Below, piece after piece: positions 24,111 through 33,823 of a DNA stretch of 64,000 bases. The position numbers and the translations under genes were made by a program. Within the stretch, counting starts at the first letter, position 1. Every line of letters begins with the position of its first letter. The notes beneath the pieces were generated by a model, which saw only the letters and a list, made by a program, of their open reading frames with translations, was not told the DNA's origin and did no database searches. This DNA is from Polyporus tsugae (lineage: Eukaryota > Basidiomycota > Agaricomycetes > Polyporales > Polyporaceae), in NCBI GenBank assembly GCA_024305745.1, contig JAHRBS010000010.1, positions 2,797,501-2,861,500 on the forward strand. Reading direction: 5' to 3'.

Positions 24111-26531
24111 TCAAAACATGCTCGGCCACTTCAGCTTGAGACCCTCGAGCCAGCGCAAGTACAGCAGTTCGGAGATCGGGGACTTTCGTACTGGCGATGT
24201 ATCTGGCTGTGCCGGAGCCTGGACCGGTGATGACGTTGAGGGCAGACCAGAAATCTCCTCCTCCTCAGTGACCACGAGCCCCTTCGCAGTCATCTCGCTC
24301 TTGCGGATGATGCGCTTGTGCGGGAACAGCGTGCGCTGTGTCTGGATGTGACTGCGTATCGCAGGGTTGCTAGGGGCAAGGCATCCTATCAGCACAACAG
24401 CTGCGCTTTCTAAAAACAAAGGACGCACTCGTTGATGCCCGACAAGATGTCGAGGACGATGTGATAGGCAAGCTCGGGATTGACATCCCGCAGCTCCTCG
24501 AACCCACGCGAGATCATGCTCAACGACTCGATCTCCCTCGCGTCCATATCGTCTCTTGTCGCCTAAAAACCCTTATCAGCACCTCGCACATTCGCGCCCA
24601 CCGCCGAATTCGACGAACCTTCTGTAAAAGAGGCAACAGCACGTCGTCCACGATTGACTTGCCTGCCGCCTGCGCCTCGCTAACGCCGCGTTTGTGCGAA
24701 CCCTTCGTACTCGACGGCGATGACGCGCCGGATGACGTGCTCCCCTCCCTCCTGAGGCTCCCGACGTACTCCTCCGACAACCTCAGTGACCGGACCGTAT
24801 CCACCTTCTTCACAGGCCGAATCGTGTCCACCCCAGTCCCGATGTCAGCCTCCGCAAGCACGGTCCCCGTAGTCACGTTGTTCCGCATAGCATACGAGGA
24901 CCGACGTGAGGACCGGATGGAGCCCGTGTACGCAGGAGGCGGCTCGACGGCATCCGCGATCTGCGCCGCGATGTTCTCGGCGCTGTGCGAGGGCGTCGCG
25001 GGCGCGGGGCTGTCGGACGTCTCGTCCGAACCCGAGTCCGTCATGAGCGACGGGTCCTTCTCCACCGACTTGGGGAACGAGCGGATGACGACGGTCGAGT
25101 GCCCCGCATCTGCGTTCATGCCGAGGCCGCCAAGGCCGGGTTGGAGGGGCACGTCGCTGCCCTTGGTCGTCGCGGCGGTCGTGTCGATCGTGTTTCCTTC
25201 AAAGGTGTCATCGTCCTCCTCGGGCACGTCGTCGAAGTCGTCGTCGGGGTCCATGCCCGGCGGCATGATGTCCTTGGCCATGCTCCGGAGCGAGCCCATC
25301 GCGGACGTCGTCCGGATCGTGTTGAAGTCCCACTCGCTGCGTAGCGTCCCGTCCCATGCGCCGCTATTCCGGATGGTCGCTTGGTAGTATTGCGGGGCCC
25401 TGGCGGGCGAGCGTGTGCGGTAATCCTGGTACCTCTCGACGAGCTCCGTGAGATACGATGTCTTACGAGCGTTCCTGATAAAGCGGTGCTGCAATAGCTC
25501 CTTCGTCGTTGGTCGCTATTTATCGAAACGTCTCAGTCAGTCAGCAATGCTTATTTGTCTCGGAGGCGCTCCGACGTTCTGTAACATACCAAGTGTGGAT
25601 CCTTCGTCAGGCACTGAACCACAAAGTCTTTAAAAGCCAGCGAGAATGGGCCCTCGAGAATGGGCGGCTTCGCCTTCGGGATCAGGAAGAGCACCCTCAT
25701 GGGATGGTATTCCGCTAGTGGTGGCTCCCCCTTGGCCATCTCTATCGCGGTGATACCGAGACTCCAAATATCCGCCTTCGCGTCGTACCCCGCTTGACGG
25801 ATGACTTCGGGGGCCATCCAGAAGGGCGTACCGACAAACGTATGCCGCAACGTGCTGGTGAGCTGCGCGGCCACGCCAAAGTCTGCGAGCTTGACCTTTC
25901 CTGATGCCGACAGCAGGACGTTTGCGGCCTTGATGTCGCGGTGGATAGTCCCTTCGTTGTGAAGGTAGTCGAGGCCAAGGAGGAGCTCACGCATCATGAC
26001 GGCAATGTGGGCCTCCAAGAACACGCCTGCCTTCAGGAGATCGAGACACGAACCGCCGGCGAGATACTCCATTACGATCCACAGCTTGTAGGCAACGACG
26101 AAGGAGCCGTAGTATCTTGTGACATATTCGGAGTCGCACTGCGCTAGGCTCGCAATCTCTTGTTGAATTTCGGTAATGTCGTCATCGGAGTCCTCCAGGT
26201 CTACACAGGCACATTAAAGGAGTCCTTCACAGGCAGAGTGGGTTCACGCACCGATCTGCTTGATTGCCACTATCTGTTTGGAGTCGTTGTGGATCGCCTT
26301 GTAAACCGTGCCGAAACTACCGGTCCCCAGCTTCTCTAGGAGTGTGTATTGGCTTGCTGGGTTGCTGGTGGGTATATATGGCCATTGGTCTGGGGACTTG
26401 ACCTTCCGCTCGGCGACGGGTGACGGTGGCGGGGATTTGCTGAGCTGCTTGGGCTGGAAACCGCGACCATAGTCAGCAGAACCACTCGACGAGGAGCTAG
26501 GTTTTTTCAGCAGACGGGAGCCGGGGGCCAT
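24111..26531 (-). CDS. KIC1: germinal-centre kinase III (Ste20 family; Kic1/Nak1/MST3-like)
   Basis: This Ser/Thr kinase of the GCK-III group acts in S. cerevisiae (Kic1), S. pombe (Nak1) and Cryptococcus as the upstream kinase of the RAM/MOR polarity pathway that activates NDR kinase. The start at 26531 opens a short basic/Ser lead, then [20 protein letters not shown] (Gly loop) and VAIKQI (catalytic Lys). After an intron comes the alphaC region ([20 protein letters not shown]), then [21 protein letters not shown] and [20 protein letters not shown], which are the catalytic loop, DFG and activation/P+1 loops. [20 protein letters not shown] completes the fold. After the kinase domain ([20 protein letters not shown]) comes a long acidic Ser/Pro/Thr-rich tail. 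A conserved helical C-terminus ([20 protein letters not shown] and [15 protein letters not shown]) is split by introns near 24430 and 24560-24625. It stops with TGA at 24111. All catalytic residues are present. Confidence 0.93.
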
Positions 26532-27627
26532 GACGCAGGCAGAGGCAGCAGTACTCTATGAGCGCGTGCGGAAAGCAGGAGCGCACGGCAGAGGGAAGCA
26601 AGATGGCAAGGACGAAGGATGTCCAGGCTCAGAATCGGCGTCGCACAGTGGGACCCTTCTAGCGTGTGCACGTGTGTGGACGGCTGGCCCGCTGGGCCAT
26701 GCGGCATTGAGTTAAGAACGACGGGTCACAGAATTTGCGCCACCTGCCCATGCCATGCATTCACGATTGGTCCCGATTCCGGCCCATGACGAAAATCAGA
26801 GCGTGGCAGTTACTAGGTTTACTCACCATGATTCGTCAACGGAGTTAAAGTTTGGGAGCGTGGATAAATATCGAGATAATACAGGTTGCGCCTGGGCTAT
26901 ACGGGGTGCGTCGGCTGTGGGATGAGAAGGCGGAGGTCCAAGGAAGGGAGCAGGAAGACACGCGGTCGGTTGCAACGGGAACACAAGGTTGGGAAGTTAA
27001 TACGATTACCGTGGAATTATGGTTGCCGGGAGGGGTAAGATTACTGATGGATCGCCTTGGTGGGATGGCCGGTGCTGGGCTCGCCGTGGCAGAGGAGGTC
27101 AAGAGAGCCGTGATGGGGAGTGGCGACGGCGAGGACAGCGAGGGGAATGGGCAGAGAAAGGAGGAAGGAGCCAAAATGGCCGAGGGCGGGGACATAAGCA
27201 GGTGACGTGATCTGCGTCCGAGGACAGAGTCTGAGTCTGAGCAGCCACCTGGAGCCTGGCACACGACGGTGACGCGAGCTCCGCTCCGACAATCACTCGG
27301 CCCGGCGCGCTATCCCCAACCCCCCGCCCCGCGGCCGACGTCCGTACTTATCGACCTGACTGGGGCAACTTCGTGATGCGTTGCTCTCGCTCCTCCGGCA
27401 CACAAAAGGCCTGAGTGGCAGACACCGATCGCGCCCATCTGCTTCCTGCAGTACCCAGTCTTGTCAAGTCAATAACCTCAGGCGCACACTTCGCACAACT
27501 TCATTCTGGGCTACGCATATACGCATATACGAGCATGGCATGTCGGTTGGTGGTCGATAGTGTATAACATACAGATGAAAACGACAAACTCAGAGCAACA
27601 TAGACCGCGACCTGCACCGCAGCGACC
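26532..27627. other. intergenic, GCK-III promoter and RPL35 3' flank
   Basis: This 1.1-kb stretch lies between two minus-strand genes. The frames at 26845-27300 on both strands overlap each other and carry no signature, so I treat them as chance. No element was recognised. Confidence 0.45.
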
Positions 27628-28183
27628 TCATGCCTTCACAGCGTACTTCCGGATCGGGAAATGGATGTCCTTCTTACGCTGCTTCAGCGTCTTCAGCGAC
27701 GCTTCGTGCTGCATGGCGGAAGGAGAGACTAAGTACGGGACTCAAACTAACGACGTGCTGAAAGGTACAGACCTTCGAGAGGCGTCTCCGGATCGCACGA
27801 GTCTTCTTTGCGCGGAGGTCAAGGGGCAAGTACTTCTTCTTCTTGTAGAACTCTCGCAGGTTTTGCCTCTGCTTTTGGTTCGTGACCGTCAAGACCCGGG
27901 CGATTGACTTGCGGACAGTGTTACTGAGCAACGATGGTGGTTCATATGAGGGTGAAAGGAAGATGCAGAGAGAGGACGTACATCTTGGTGAGCTTCGCCG
28001 CAGAGCCACCAGCGATCTTCTGGACCCGGAGGGACAAGAGCTCAGTCTTGAGCTCGATAAGCTGCTTCGTCAAGTCATTCTTGGACCTGTTGAAACATGA
28101 AATTAAAATCAGTTGGGAACTACAGCAGTTGTTTTGCGAACGCACTTGGACTGGAGTTCGTACGCCTTGACCTTGCCGGGCAT
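27628..28183 (-). CDS. RPL35: 60S ribosomal protein L35 (uL29)
   Basis: This large-subunit ribosomal protein sits at the polypeptide exit tunnel and forms part of the docking site for SRP and nascent-chain factors. The spliced product is 124 aa, against 120-123 in yeast and human. The start at 28183 gives [13 protein letters not shown]. Introns fall at about 28087-28145, 27916-27973 and 27715-27769. The exons read [60 protein letters not shown] and [20 protein letters not shown], ending KYAVKA before TGA at 27628. All splice phases fit. Heavy intron content in so short a gene is usual for basidiomycete ribosomal proteins. Confidence 0.96.
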
Positions 28184-28899
28184 TTTGTCGTTTGAGGAGT
28201 CTAAACATCAAGCCAGCGTCAGAACGGGCATCTTTCAGAGTCGTAGATTTTGCCAAGGTCGACGGGGCTCGCAGGATTGGGTTCTAGCATTATAGCGCCC
28301 TCCAAAACGAGCCCAATGTCGCCAGCGAGAGAGAGGAGGGAGATAAGCACCTTGAGGAGTGTCGTTGACGATGGACGCGCCAGGCTTGGGACGAGGACCT
28401 GGGAGCGTGGGACAATCGGGGATGTACTGTGCAGTTCTGCAGCCACCGTTCCCACGACGGCGCGTAGGGAGATCGGCGGCGACATCGCGCGTGGCAACCT
28501 GCTCGGTCCCTGCAGCGATGTGAAACGGTTGTCTGCCACGACTCTGTACGTGGGTGCTGCCGCCGTGCCAACTGACTTACTGGATGGTCTCTATATCGAG
28601 CTCGCACTGGGAGATTGGCGTCTACATTTACAATGAAACTCAAAAGCTTTCTCCCTTTGGCCGGCTTTGTAGGGGAGGCGGTCTGGTCTCATGCTCCGTA
28701 TCCGTATTGCTGCCAGTCCTCCGTCCACCGTTGCTTTGCATGTCGCCGTCGCTCTACTGCGTGTCTCCTCAACCACCCTCTTCTCAACACTCATATACCC
28801 CGTACGCGTAATCGCCTGGGTCTGTGTGGTGCGCCTTTTCCATGGCTGTATGCGCGATTCCGAGTCGTCACACTTATAAACGTGATCAGGTCCGTGGTA
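28184..28899. other. intergenic between RPL35 (-) and orphan ORF (+)
   Basis: This should contain the RPL35 promoter and, on the other side, the upstream region of the ORF at 28900. A 106-codon minus-strand frame (28219-28539, with SPIVPRSQVLVPSLARPSST) looks somewhat protein-like. It ends only 36 nt before the RPL35 start, has no recognisable family, and would leave RPL35 without a promoter, so I do not call it. Confidence 0.4.
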
Positions 28900-29472
28900 A
28901 TGACTACGAAGTACCCCCCAGGTCAAGACCTTCAGTCTATCGCGTCCCTCTTCCCCCATGTGGACCAAGATGTGATCACGTCCATCGTTCGCCACGACCT
29001 CTCAGGTGCAGAGATCTACAAGCTCGACTCCCGCCGGATCCTTGAGTCCACATGGCACCTCATCGAGGTCAACATGGACGAAAGCACCCTCTCTCTCCAC
29101 TCGGCACCCGCTGCCACCGAGACCTATGCAACGCTCGACTCTCTTCTTGTTCCTTTGAACGCGTACTTCTCCGTCCTTTGTGTCCACGAGCTCTCGAAGA
29201 GCCAATCCCCGATGCTGCCATACCACTTCTTCCGATATAGCAGCCACCTGGTCAAGATTGCAGCACAATACGAATGGGCCGCTGTGCTCTCGTACCACCT
29301 CGCATCGTTTTCGCGGAGGTGCAAGGAGATGCGGAAGGGAGACTTTGCAGGCTGGGGGCGGGTGGACATGGACCTTATGGAGCAGTTCCTCGTTCCCAAC
29401 CAGAAAAAAAGCTATGGTACTGTACACACATTCCGTAGCGCCTGCCAGTCTTGGGAACTAATACATCCGTAA
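28900..29472 (+). CDS. orphan ORF, Gag-like basidiomycete repeat family (possible)
   Basis: This is an intronless 190-codon frame starting MTTKYPPGQDLQSIASLFPH. Key segments are ITSIVRHDLSGAEIYKLDSR, YATLDSLLVPLNAYFSVLCV, FRYSSHLVKIAAQYEWAAVL, SYHLASFSRRCKEMRKGDFA and GWGRVDMDLMEQFLVPNQKK. The pattern (helical N-terminus, YKLD, then W-AVL-YH and FSRR near the end) resembles short Agaricomycete proteins that I recall as retroelement Gag-like or repeat-associated; this is recollection, not a search. No reverse transcriptase, integrase, LTR or poly-A tail is visible nearby, so it is either a remnant or a domesticated single gene. The in-frame extension upstream to 28615 lacks protein character, so the ATG at 28900 is preferred. 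The end may instead be spliced at GTACTG near 29418. Confidence 0.5.
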   Translation: MTTKYPPGQDLQSIASLFPHVDQDVITSIVRHDLSGAEIYKLDSRRILESTWHLIEVNMDESTLSLHSAPAATETYATLDSLLVPLNAYFSVLCVHELSKSQSPMLPYHFFRYSSHLVKIAAQYEWAAVLSYHLASFSRRCKEMRKGDFAGWGRVDMDLMEQFLVPNQKKSYGTVHTFRSACQSWELIHP

Positions 29473-29698
29473 CAAAGATACGAGACGGAAGCATAAGTAA
29501 CGTTGTAAAGAATGTGAGCGTTGTACGACTTTATTTGTTGGGTAGACGTACAAGTCAGTGTATCTGAACTCCATGTTCCCGCTTAATTGCGAGGAAAGGG
29601 TTTGCCATGACGCAGGTGTCGACTGCCTCGTTATGCCTGGCCTCCTACTCCGAGCGGCTTGGCTCCGTATCCTCCCCGGCTTCAAGGCCATCTTGTTC

Positions 29699-30604
29699 CT
29701 ATACGAAGGCGTGAGGAACTTGGGTCCCATCAGTCGAGACGAAGGGGCTCACCGATGACGTCGTGGACTGTCCGTACTCATCCAGACGTTTCGCCAGATC
29801 CCGCATCCTGTGAATGCCCCGACCATCATTGGGGAGCGGCGACCAGCCCTCACGTCGCTCGATTTCGTCGACGAAGCCAGCGAGATTCGCGAGGGACATC
29901 CCGGTTTCCCTCACATTTTCCCCGACTGTAGACCTGATCCTCCACTCGTAAGGCTGACCGCCCATGTCGGGGGCAGAGTGAGCAAGATGCACGCACCTCC
30001 ATCTCGTGTTCTCAGCGGCCAAGTGAGCGAGCTGAAGCTTCATTTTCTCTTGCCACTCGGTCCTCGTCTTCTGCTGCTCTACCCCCGCTCGCCGCGCTTT
30101 GGAGAGTGCGCGTCCGATGCCCTGCACCTCGGTCATTACGTCCCGCTCCACGCCGTCCAACCTCCCCTGCAAGTCTTCCAGGCGCGCCCGGGTCACGTCC
30201 AGCGACTCCTTGACCTCTGCTAAGGCCGCCCCGTTCACCTCGAGCTTGGCCTTGTGTTCTCTTACCGTCGTGAGGATCTCCTCAAGACCCTTTTGGGCCT
30301 TCGGAGCTTCGGTGGTGGTGAACCGGCGCATCTCGCGCGCGAGGCTCTCGTTCGCCACACGGAGGCTGGTGACCTCCTTGAGGACCTGGTGGTATTGTCT
30401 ATGCAGGAGGATGTACGGGACGGCTGCAAATGGGACGAGTATCGCGGAAAATATGAGGACGGTCCTCAGGGGGCTGCGTGAGGGCTCTTCAGTGTGTGCT
30501 CGGTCAGCGACCGGCACCCTCGCCGACTTCCCGGGGTTGTGATCATGGGCTGCAGACGAGGTTGAGGCAGTGGGCTGGGTGAAAAAGCGGCCCCAAAGGG
30601 TCAT
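29699..30604 (-). CDS. single-pass membrane protein with coiled coil, unknown function
   Basis: I do not recognise the family. The start at 30604 gives MTLWGRFFTQPTASTSSAAH, a polar lead of about 45 residues. One transmembrane segment follows (RTVLIFSAILVPFAAVPYIL). A long coiled coil comes next (HRQYHQVLKEVTSLRVANES, ARLEDLQGRLDGVERDVMTE). An intron near 29937-29998 removes a stretch that otherwise reads as filler; splicing gives ENTRWR-STVGENVRETGMSL. The C-terminal part continues LANLAGFVDEIERREGWSPL and HRMRDLAKRLDEYGQ before TAG at 29699. The upstream in-frame extension to 30676 is less likely, because the ATG at 30604 directly precedes the protein-like sequence. The layout (short cytosolic lead, one TM, coiled coil) suggests an organelle membrane or tethering protein; this is inference. 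Confidence 0.7.
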   Translation of the reverse strand: MTLWGRFFTQPTASTSSAAHDHNPGKSARVPVADRAHTEEPSRSPLRTVLIFSAILVPFAAVPYILLHRQYHQVLKEVTSLRVANESLAREMRRFTTTEAPKAQKGLEEILTTVREHKAKLEVNGAALAEVKESLDVTRARLEDLQGRLDGVERDVMTEVQGIGRALSKARRAGVEQQKTRTEWQEKMKLQLAHLAAENTRWRCVHLAHSAPDMGGQPYEWRIRSTVGENVRETGMSLANLAGFVDEIERREGWSPLPNDGRGIHRMRDLAKRLDEYGQSTTSSVSPFVSTDGTQVPHAFV

Positions 30605-31015
30605 AGTGGTCAATGCGAAACAGCGATCGCTGCTCAAGGAGCAGGGGAGTGAAGCACAACGAGTATAAACACGCACAGCAGTACTGTATGTCGATCAGGC
30701 ACGGATACTGATACTTCACGTGACTTCTACTCTATGTGCCATAAATTCATATCGTAAGTTCGTAAGACGAGCGGGGGAGATCGTTAGTAATACACGAGGT
30801 TTCGAGATATTACTATTAGTAGCAGCATTCAGAGGATATAACGAAGACCATCAACCATAGCAACAACAAGAGATCCAGCGAAATGGGCGGCAGCAATACA
30901 GTGAACCAGTGCGAGTGAAAGCAACACAGCGCGACAACGGGAGACGACAAGACTGAGACAGGTATAGGAATGGAGAGGCAGGGCGGGGAGTCCTTCCGGA
31001 GGCGAGGGGCGGCGG
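30605..31015. other. intergenic, promoter of membrane/coiled-coil gene
   Basis: It holds the upstream region of the gene starting at 30604, including TCACGTGA, and the 3' flank of the WG-repeat gene. It is AT-rich around 30730-30850. No gene is seen. Confidence 0.4.
30716..30723. promoter_or_regulatory. TCACGTGA palindromic E-box
   Basis: A perfect 8-nt palindrome with a CACGTG core lies 113 nt upstream of the start codon at 30604. It is a sequence match only. Confidence 0.38.
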
Positions 31016-33335
31016 TCATGCAGCGGCGGCCTTCTTCCCACCTCCGAATATTCGTCGGATGAACGCGAATCGAACTTTCTTTTTCTTTACAGGATTCGGT
31101 GTCGTCACCGGTAGCCTAGCCCTGCTTCATCAGTCCTCGCATCCGTGTCGAACGGCGGGATCGATCACTCACTCATCAACATACACTGGGTAATTCGTCT
31201 TGAGCCCCGCTTTCACGGCGAGAATCTCGTCCTGATTCGTGTCGCGCATTGCGTCGGGAACGTTGAGTTTCCTCCGCCAGACAGCCATGCTGTTTCCCGA
31301 CGGCGAGAGCAGAAACACGAAGACGATCACCTGGAACGCCGGGTCGTATAACGTCACGGACGACTGGAGGGTTGAGTCGAGTGTGTTTTGAAGTTCAGAA
31401 AGGGTGACCCAATCGAAGGCCGGTTGGGGGGGTGCGCCGTGGAAGGCGGGAAGATGGAATTCTGCGTTCGCGAGCAACGCACCTCTTTCCCGAGTGTCGA
31501 GAAATCTCTGGAGCTGAAGCATGGCCGCTATTTGGTTAGTCCGTTGAAGTAGGACTGTCGGACACACTTACGCCAATCTCAGCGAGACCATTCGACATGG
31601 CTGCTATCCAGTGAAGGAGCGAACCGACGCGCGGATCCTTGTCTGGGTTGAAACCCCATCGTATCCGCTCCTTGGTGGGCCGTCCTTGGTTGTACAAGGC
31701 GCGCTCTGCCGGCATCAAGGCCTCCCCATGAGACGATACAAACGCGTTCTCGCCAAAACCGTTCCGAGGCGGTGGCAGTTCGAAAACGGTAGTCTTCACA
31801 GTCATAGGCGTCGGAGAGAACGTTCCAGTAGCCATTTTCATCGTTCGTGAAGCGTTTGGAGGGGCGGCCCACATCTGGGGATTGGACGATGCGCGTTGCT
31901 GAGGGGGCGACGCTCCAGATGCGGGTGCAGGCCCGTGCGAAGGCGTCCGAGAGGCGTTCGAGGGCGTTCCAGCATAAGAAACATTTGAGGAGAACCGTAC
32001 GCGCTGGTTGTTGTCGTACCCGTGACTTTGGCCCCAACCATCCTCGTCCTCCGTATCGCCCCAGCCATCATCCTCATACTCGTCCTCTTCAGGAATCGTG
32101 GATGCTCGCTCTCCGCCCCGTGCGTCCCTTCCCCAGTTCGCCCAACTATCCGCATATTGTGGCGGCGGCCGCGTTTGCTGGGAATGGCCGCCATGCGCGT
32201 GTCCGTTCGAGTGCGTATTGGCTTCCTGTATGCTGTGCATAATGCTCTGCTGTTCCGCTAAGAGTTGCGCGTGCAGGTAAGCCTGAGATTGACCTGGATG
32301 CGCGGCCGGTTGCTGGCTCTGATAAGAGCTTGGCTGTGGTGGAGACTGCGGGGAGTAACCCTTAGTCTGCTGTTGTGGGGCTTCCAACAACGAACTCAGG
32401 ATTTGGGAACGCTGCTGCTCGGACAAGGCCTGCCGGGTCCCACCGCCCGGAGCAGCAGCCTGAGTCGCGTAGTCGTACGAAGTGGGAGTCGCATGAATGG
32501 GAGGGGTATTTACCAGTTTGGCTTCACTAGCCCACTTCGTCCACGCGGGCTTCTGTCCGGGCGGTTTCGGTGCCGCGGGCTGAGCCCAGGAAGGCCGAGC
32601 GGGCTCAGTTCCCCAGGCGTCGACGGCAGGACCCCAACCGGAAGGAGACATCTGGTGCGCGTGCGCTGAAGGATGGAAGGAGTTGGGACTCGCGTGCGCT
32701 CGCGCGCCTTGTTGCGTTGTGGGCTGCGGGTTGGATTGAGCACCGCCTTGCCTTGACCTTGAACGTCCTCTCGACGCCGTTGAATACCCTTCTTGACCTC
32801 CGTTCGCGGGCACTGCTGGTGACTGTCCCCAGCCATCGTCTGCTGCAGGCTCACCCCAACCTCCAGGAGCGACGGGTGCGCCCCCCCAGTCGTCGGCAGG
32901 CGGATCCCAAACCGTGCCCGACGCGGCTGCGGCGTCAACGCCCCAGCCGTCATCTTCCTCGACTTCCTCGATCGCGGCCTGCGGATGTCCCGGCCAGCCT
33001 GCTGTAGGGAAAGGGACATAGTTGCGAGAGGCGCGATCCATGGCGCGACACCGGAGAGTGAAGGAAGAGGAGAGATTGTGAGGGGAGCATAGGAAGAGGG
33101 AATCGCGATGTGAAGGGATGGGATATGAGCTCCTGCAACGAGGTGCTACAGGAAAATGGTGTTACGAACCGTGCCCATTGCCCTCGTGCGCGATGGAACC
33201 GGCAGCAGCGTGGCTCGATGGATGCAGCGTAGCGGGAGGCCCGGCCCCTACCGCAGCCTCCACGCTGGCTTGCGCCGGCCAAGCATTCGCTACTTGATCG
33301 GCTCCCTTGGTCTTGTTCTTCTTGACCTTTGCCAT
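31016..33335 (-). CDS. WG-repeat disordered protein with conserved C-terminal domain
   Basis: I do not recognise a named family. The body (from 33001 down) is disordered and Gln/Ser/Pro-rich, with nine WG dipeptides in acidic surroundings (EDDGWGVD, ADDWGGA, GGWGEP, DDGWGQS, SGWGPAVDAWGTE, ANWGRD, DDGWGDT, DEDGWGQ). It leads into an ordered domain: RWGFNPDKDPRVGSLLHWIA, AMSNGLAEIG, LQRFLDTRERGALLANAEFH, FDWVTLSELQNTLDSTLQSS, DPAFQVIVFVFLLSPSGNSM and AVWRRKLNVPDAMRDTNQDE. The gene ends with a basic tail (PVKKKKVRFAFIRRIFGGGK) and TGA at 31016. For the first exon I favour 33170-33335 (MAKVKKNKTKGADQVANAWP). Its end phase matches the TTTCCCTACAG acceptor at 33002, giving NGH-AGWPGHPQ across a 168-nt intron. 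The alternative is a start at 33041 (MDRASRNYVPF). Further introns lie near 31523-31575 and 31120-31175. Confidence 0.7.
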
Positions 33336-33823
33336 TGAGTAATATCGACGGCGTTAATGTGCGCAAGGCAGTTGTGTGGAGGACGAACAGGATGGGGTAG
33401 GAGGTTCGAACGCGTCACTGCGACGCTTCTGGCGAGGATCTTTCACTAACAACGGCTCTTTGGGACGGCGGAAGGGACAGAAGGGACCCGCGAAGAGGAC
33501 ATGCGGGTATGGGGGGCGCGAAGGGGCGCGAGAGGGAGGCATTCGTCCAGGGGCCAGGAGGATAGAAGGGGATGGAGAGGGTTGATATCCGTGGGAAATT
33601 CGGTCGAGAGTAGACACTTGCTCAACGTTAACTTGCTCGACCCTCCAGTTCCGCCAACTCCGTCCTAGACTCGTACTTCCTCTCGCAGGCCTGTTTCCGA
33701 CTGCCTACAGTATCACTGGGACGACTGTGTTGAGATCTAGCAAACACTTGCTGTTGTCTAGTATGCTGCCTGAGGAACAACTCTGACATCATCGAATGTG
33801 TACGTCCCATTGCACTACGCACC
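33336..33823. other. divergent promoter, WG-repeat gene / STB6-like gene
   Basis: The two flanking genes start outward from this 0.49-kb stretch. Small open frames here have no signature. Nothing else is seen. Confidence 0.4.

Noticed and set aside
28219..28539. 106-codon minus-strand frame directly upstream of RPL35
   Set aside because: It would leave only 36 nt for the RPL35 promoter, and no family was recognised; noted as doubtful only.
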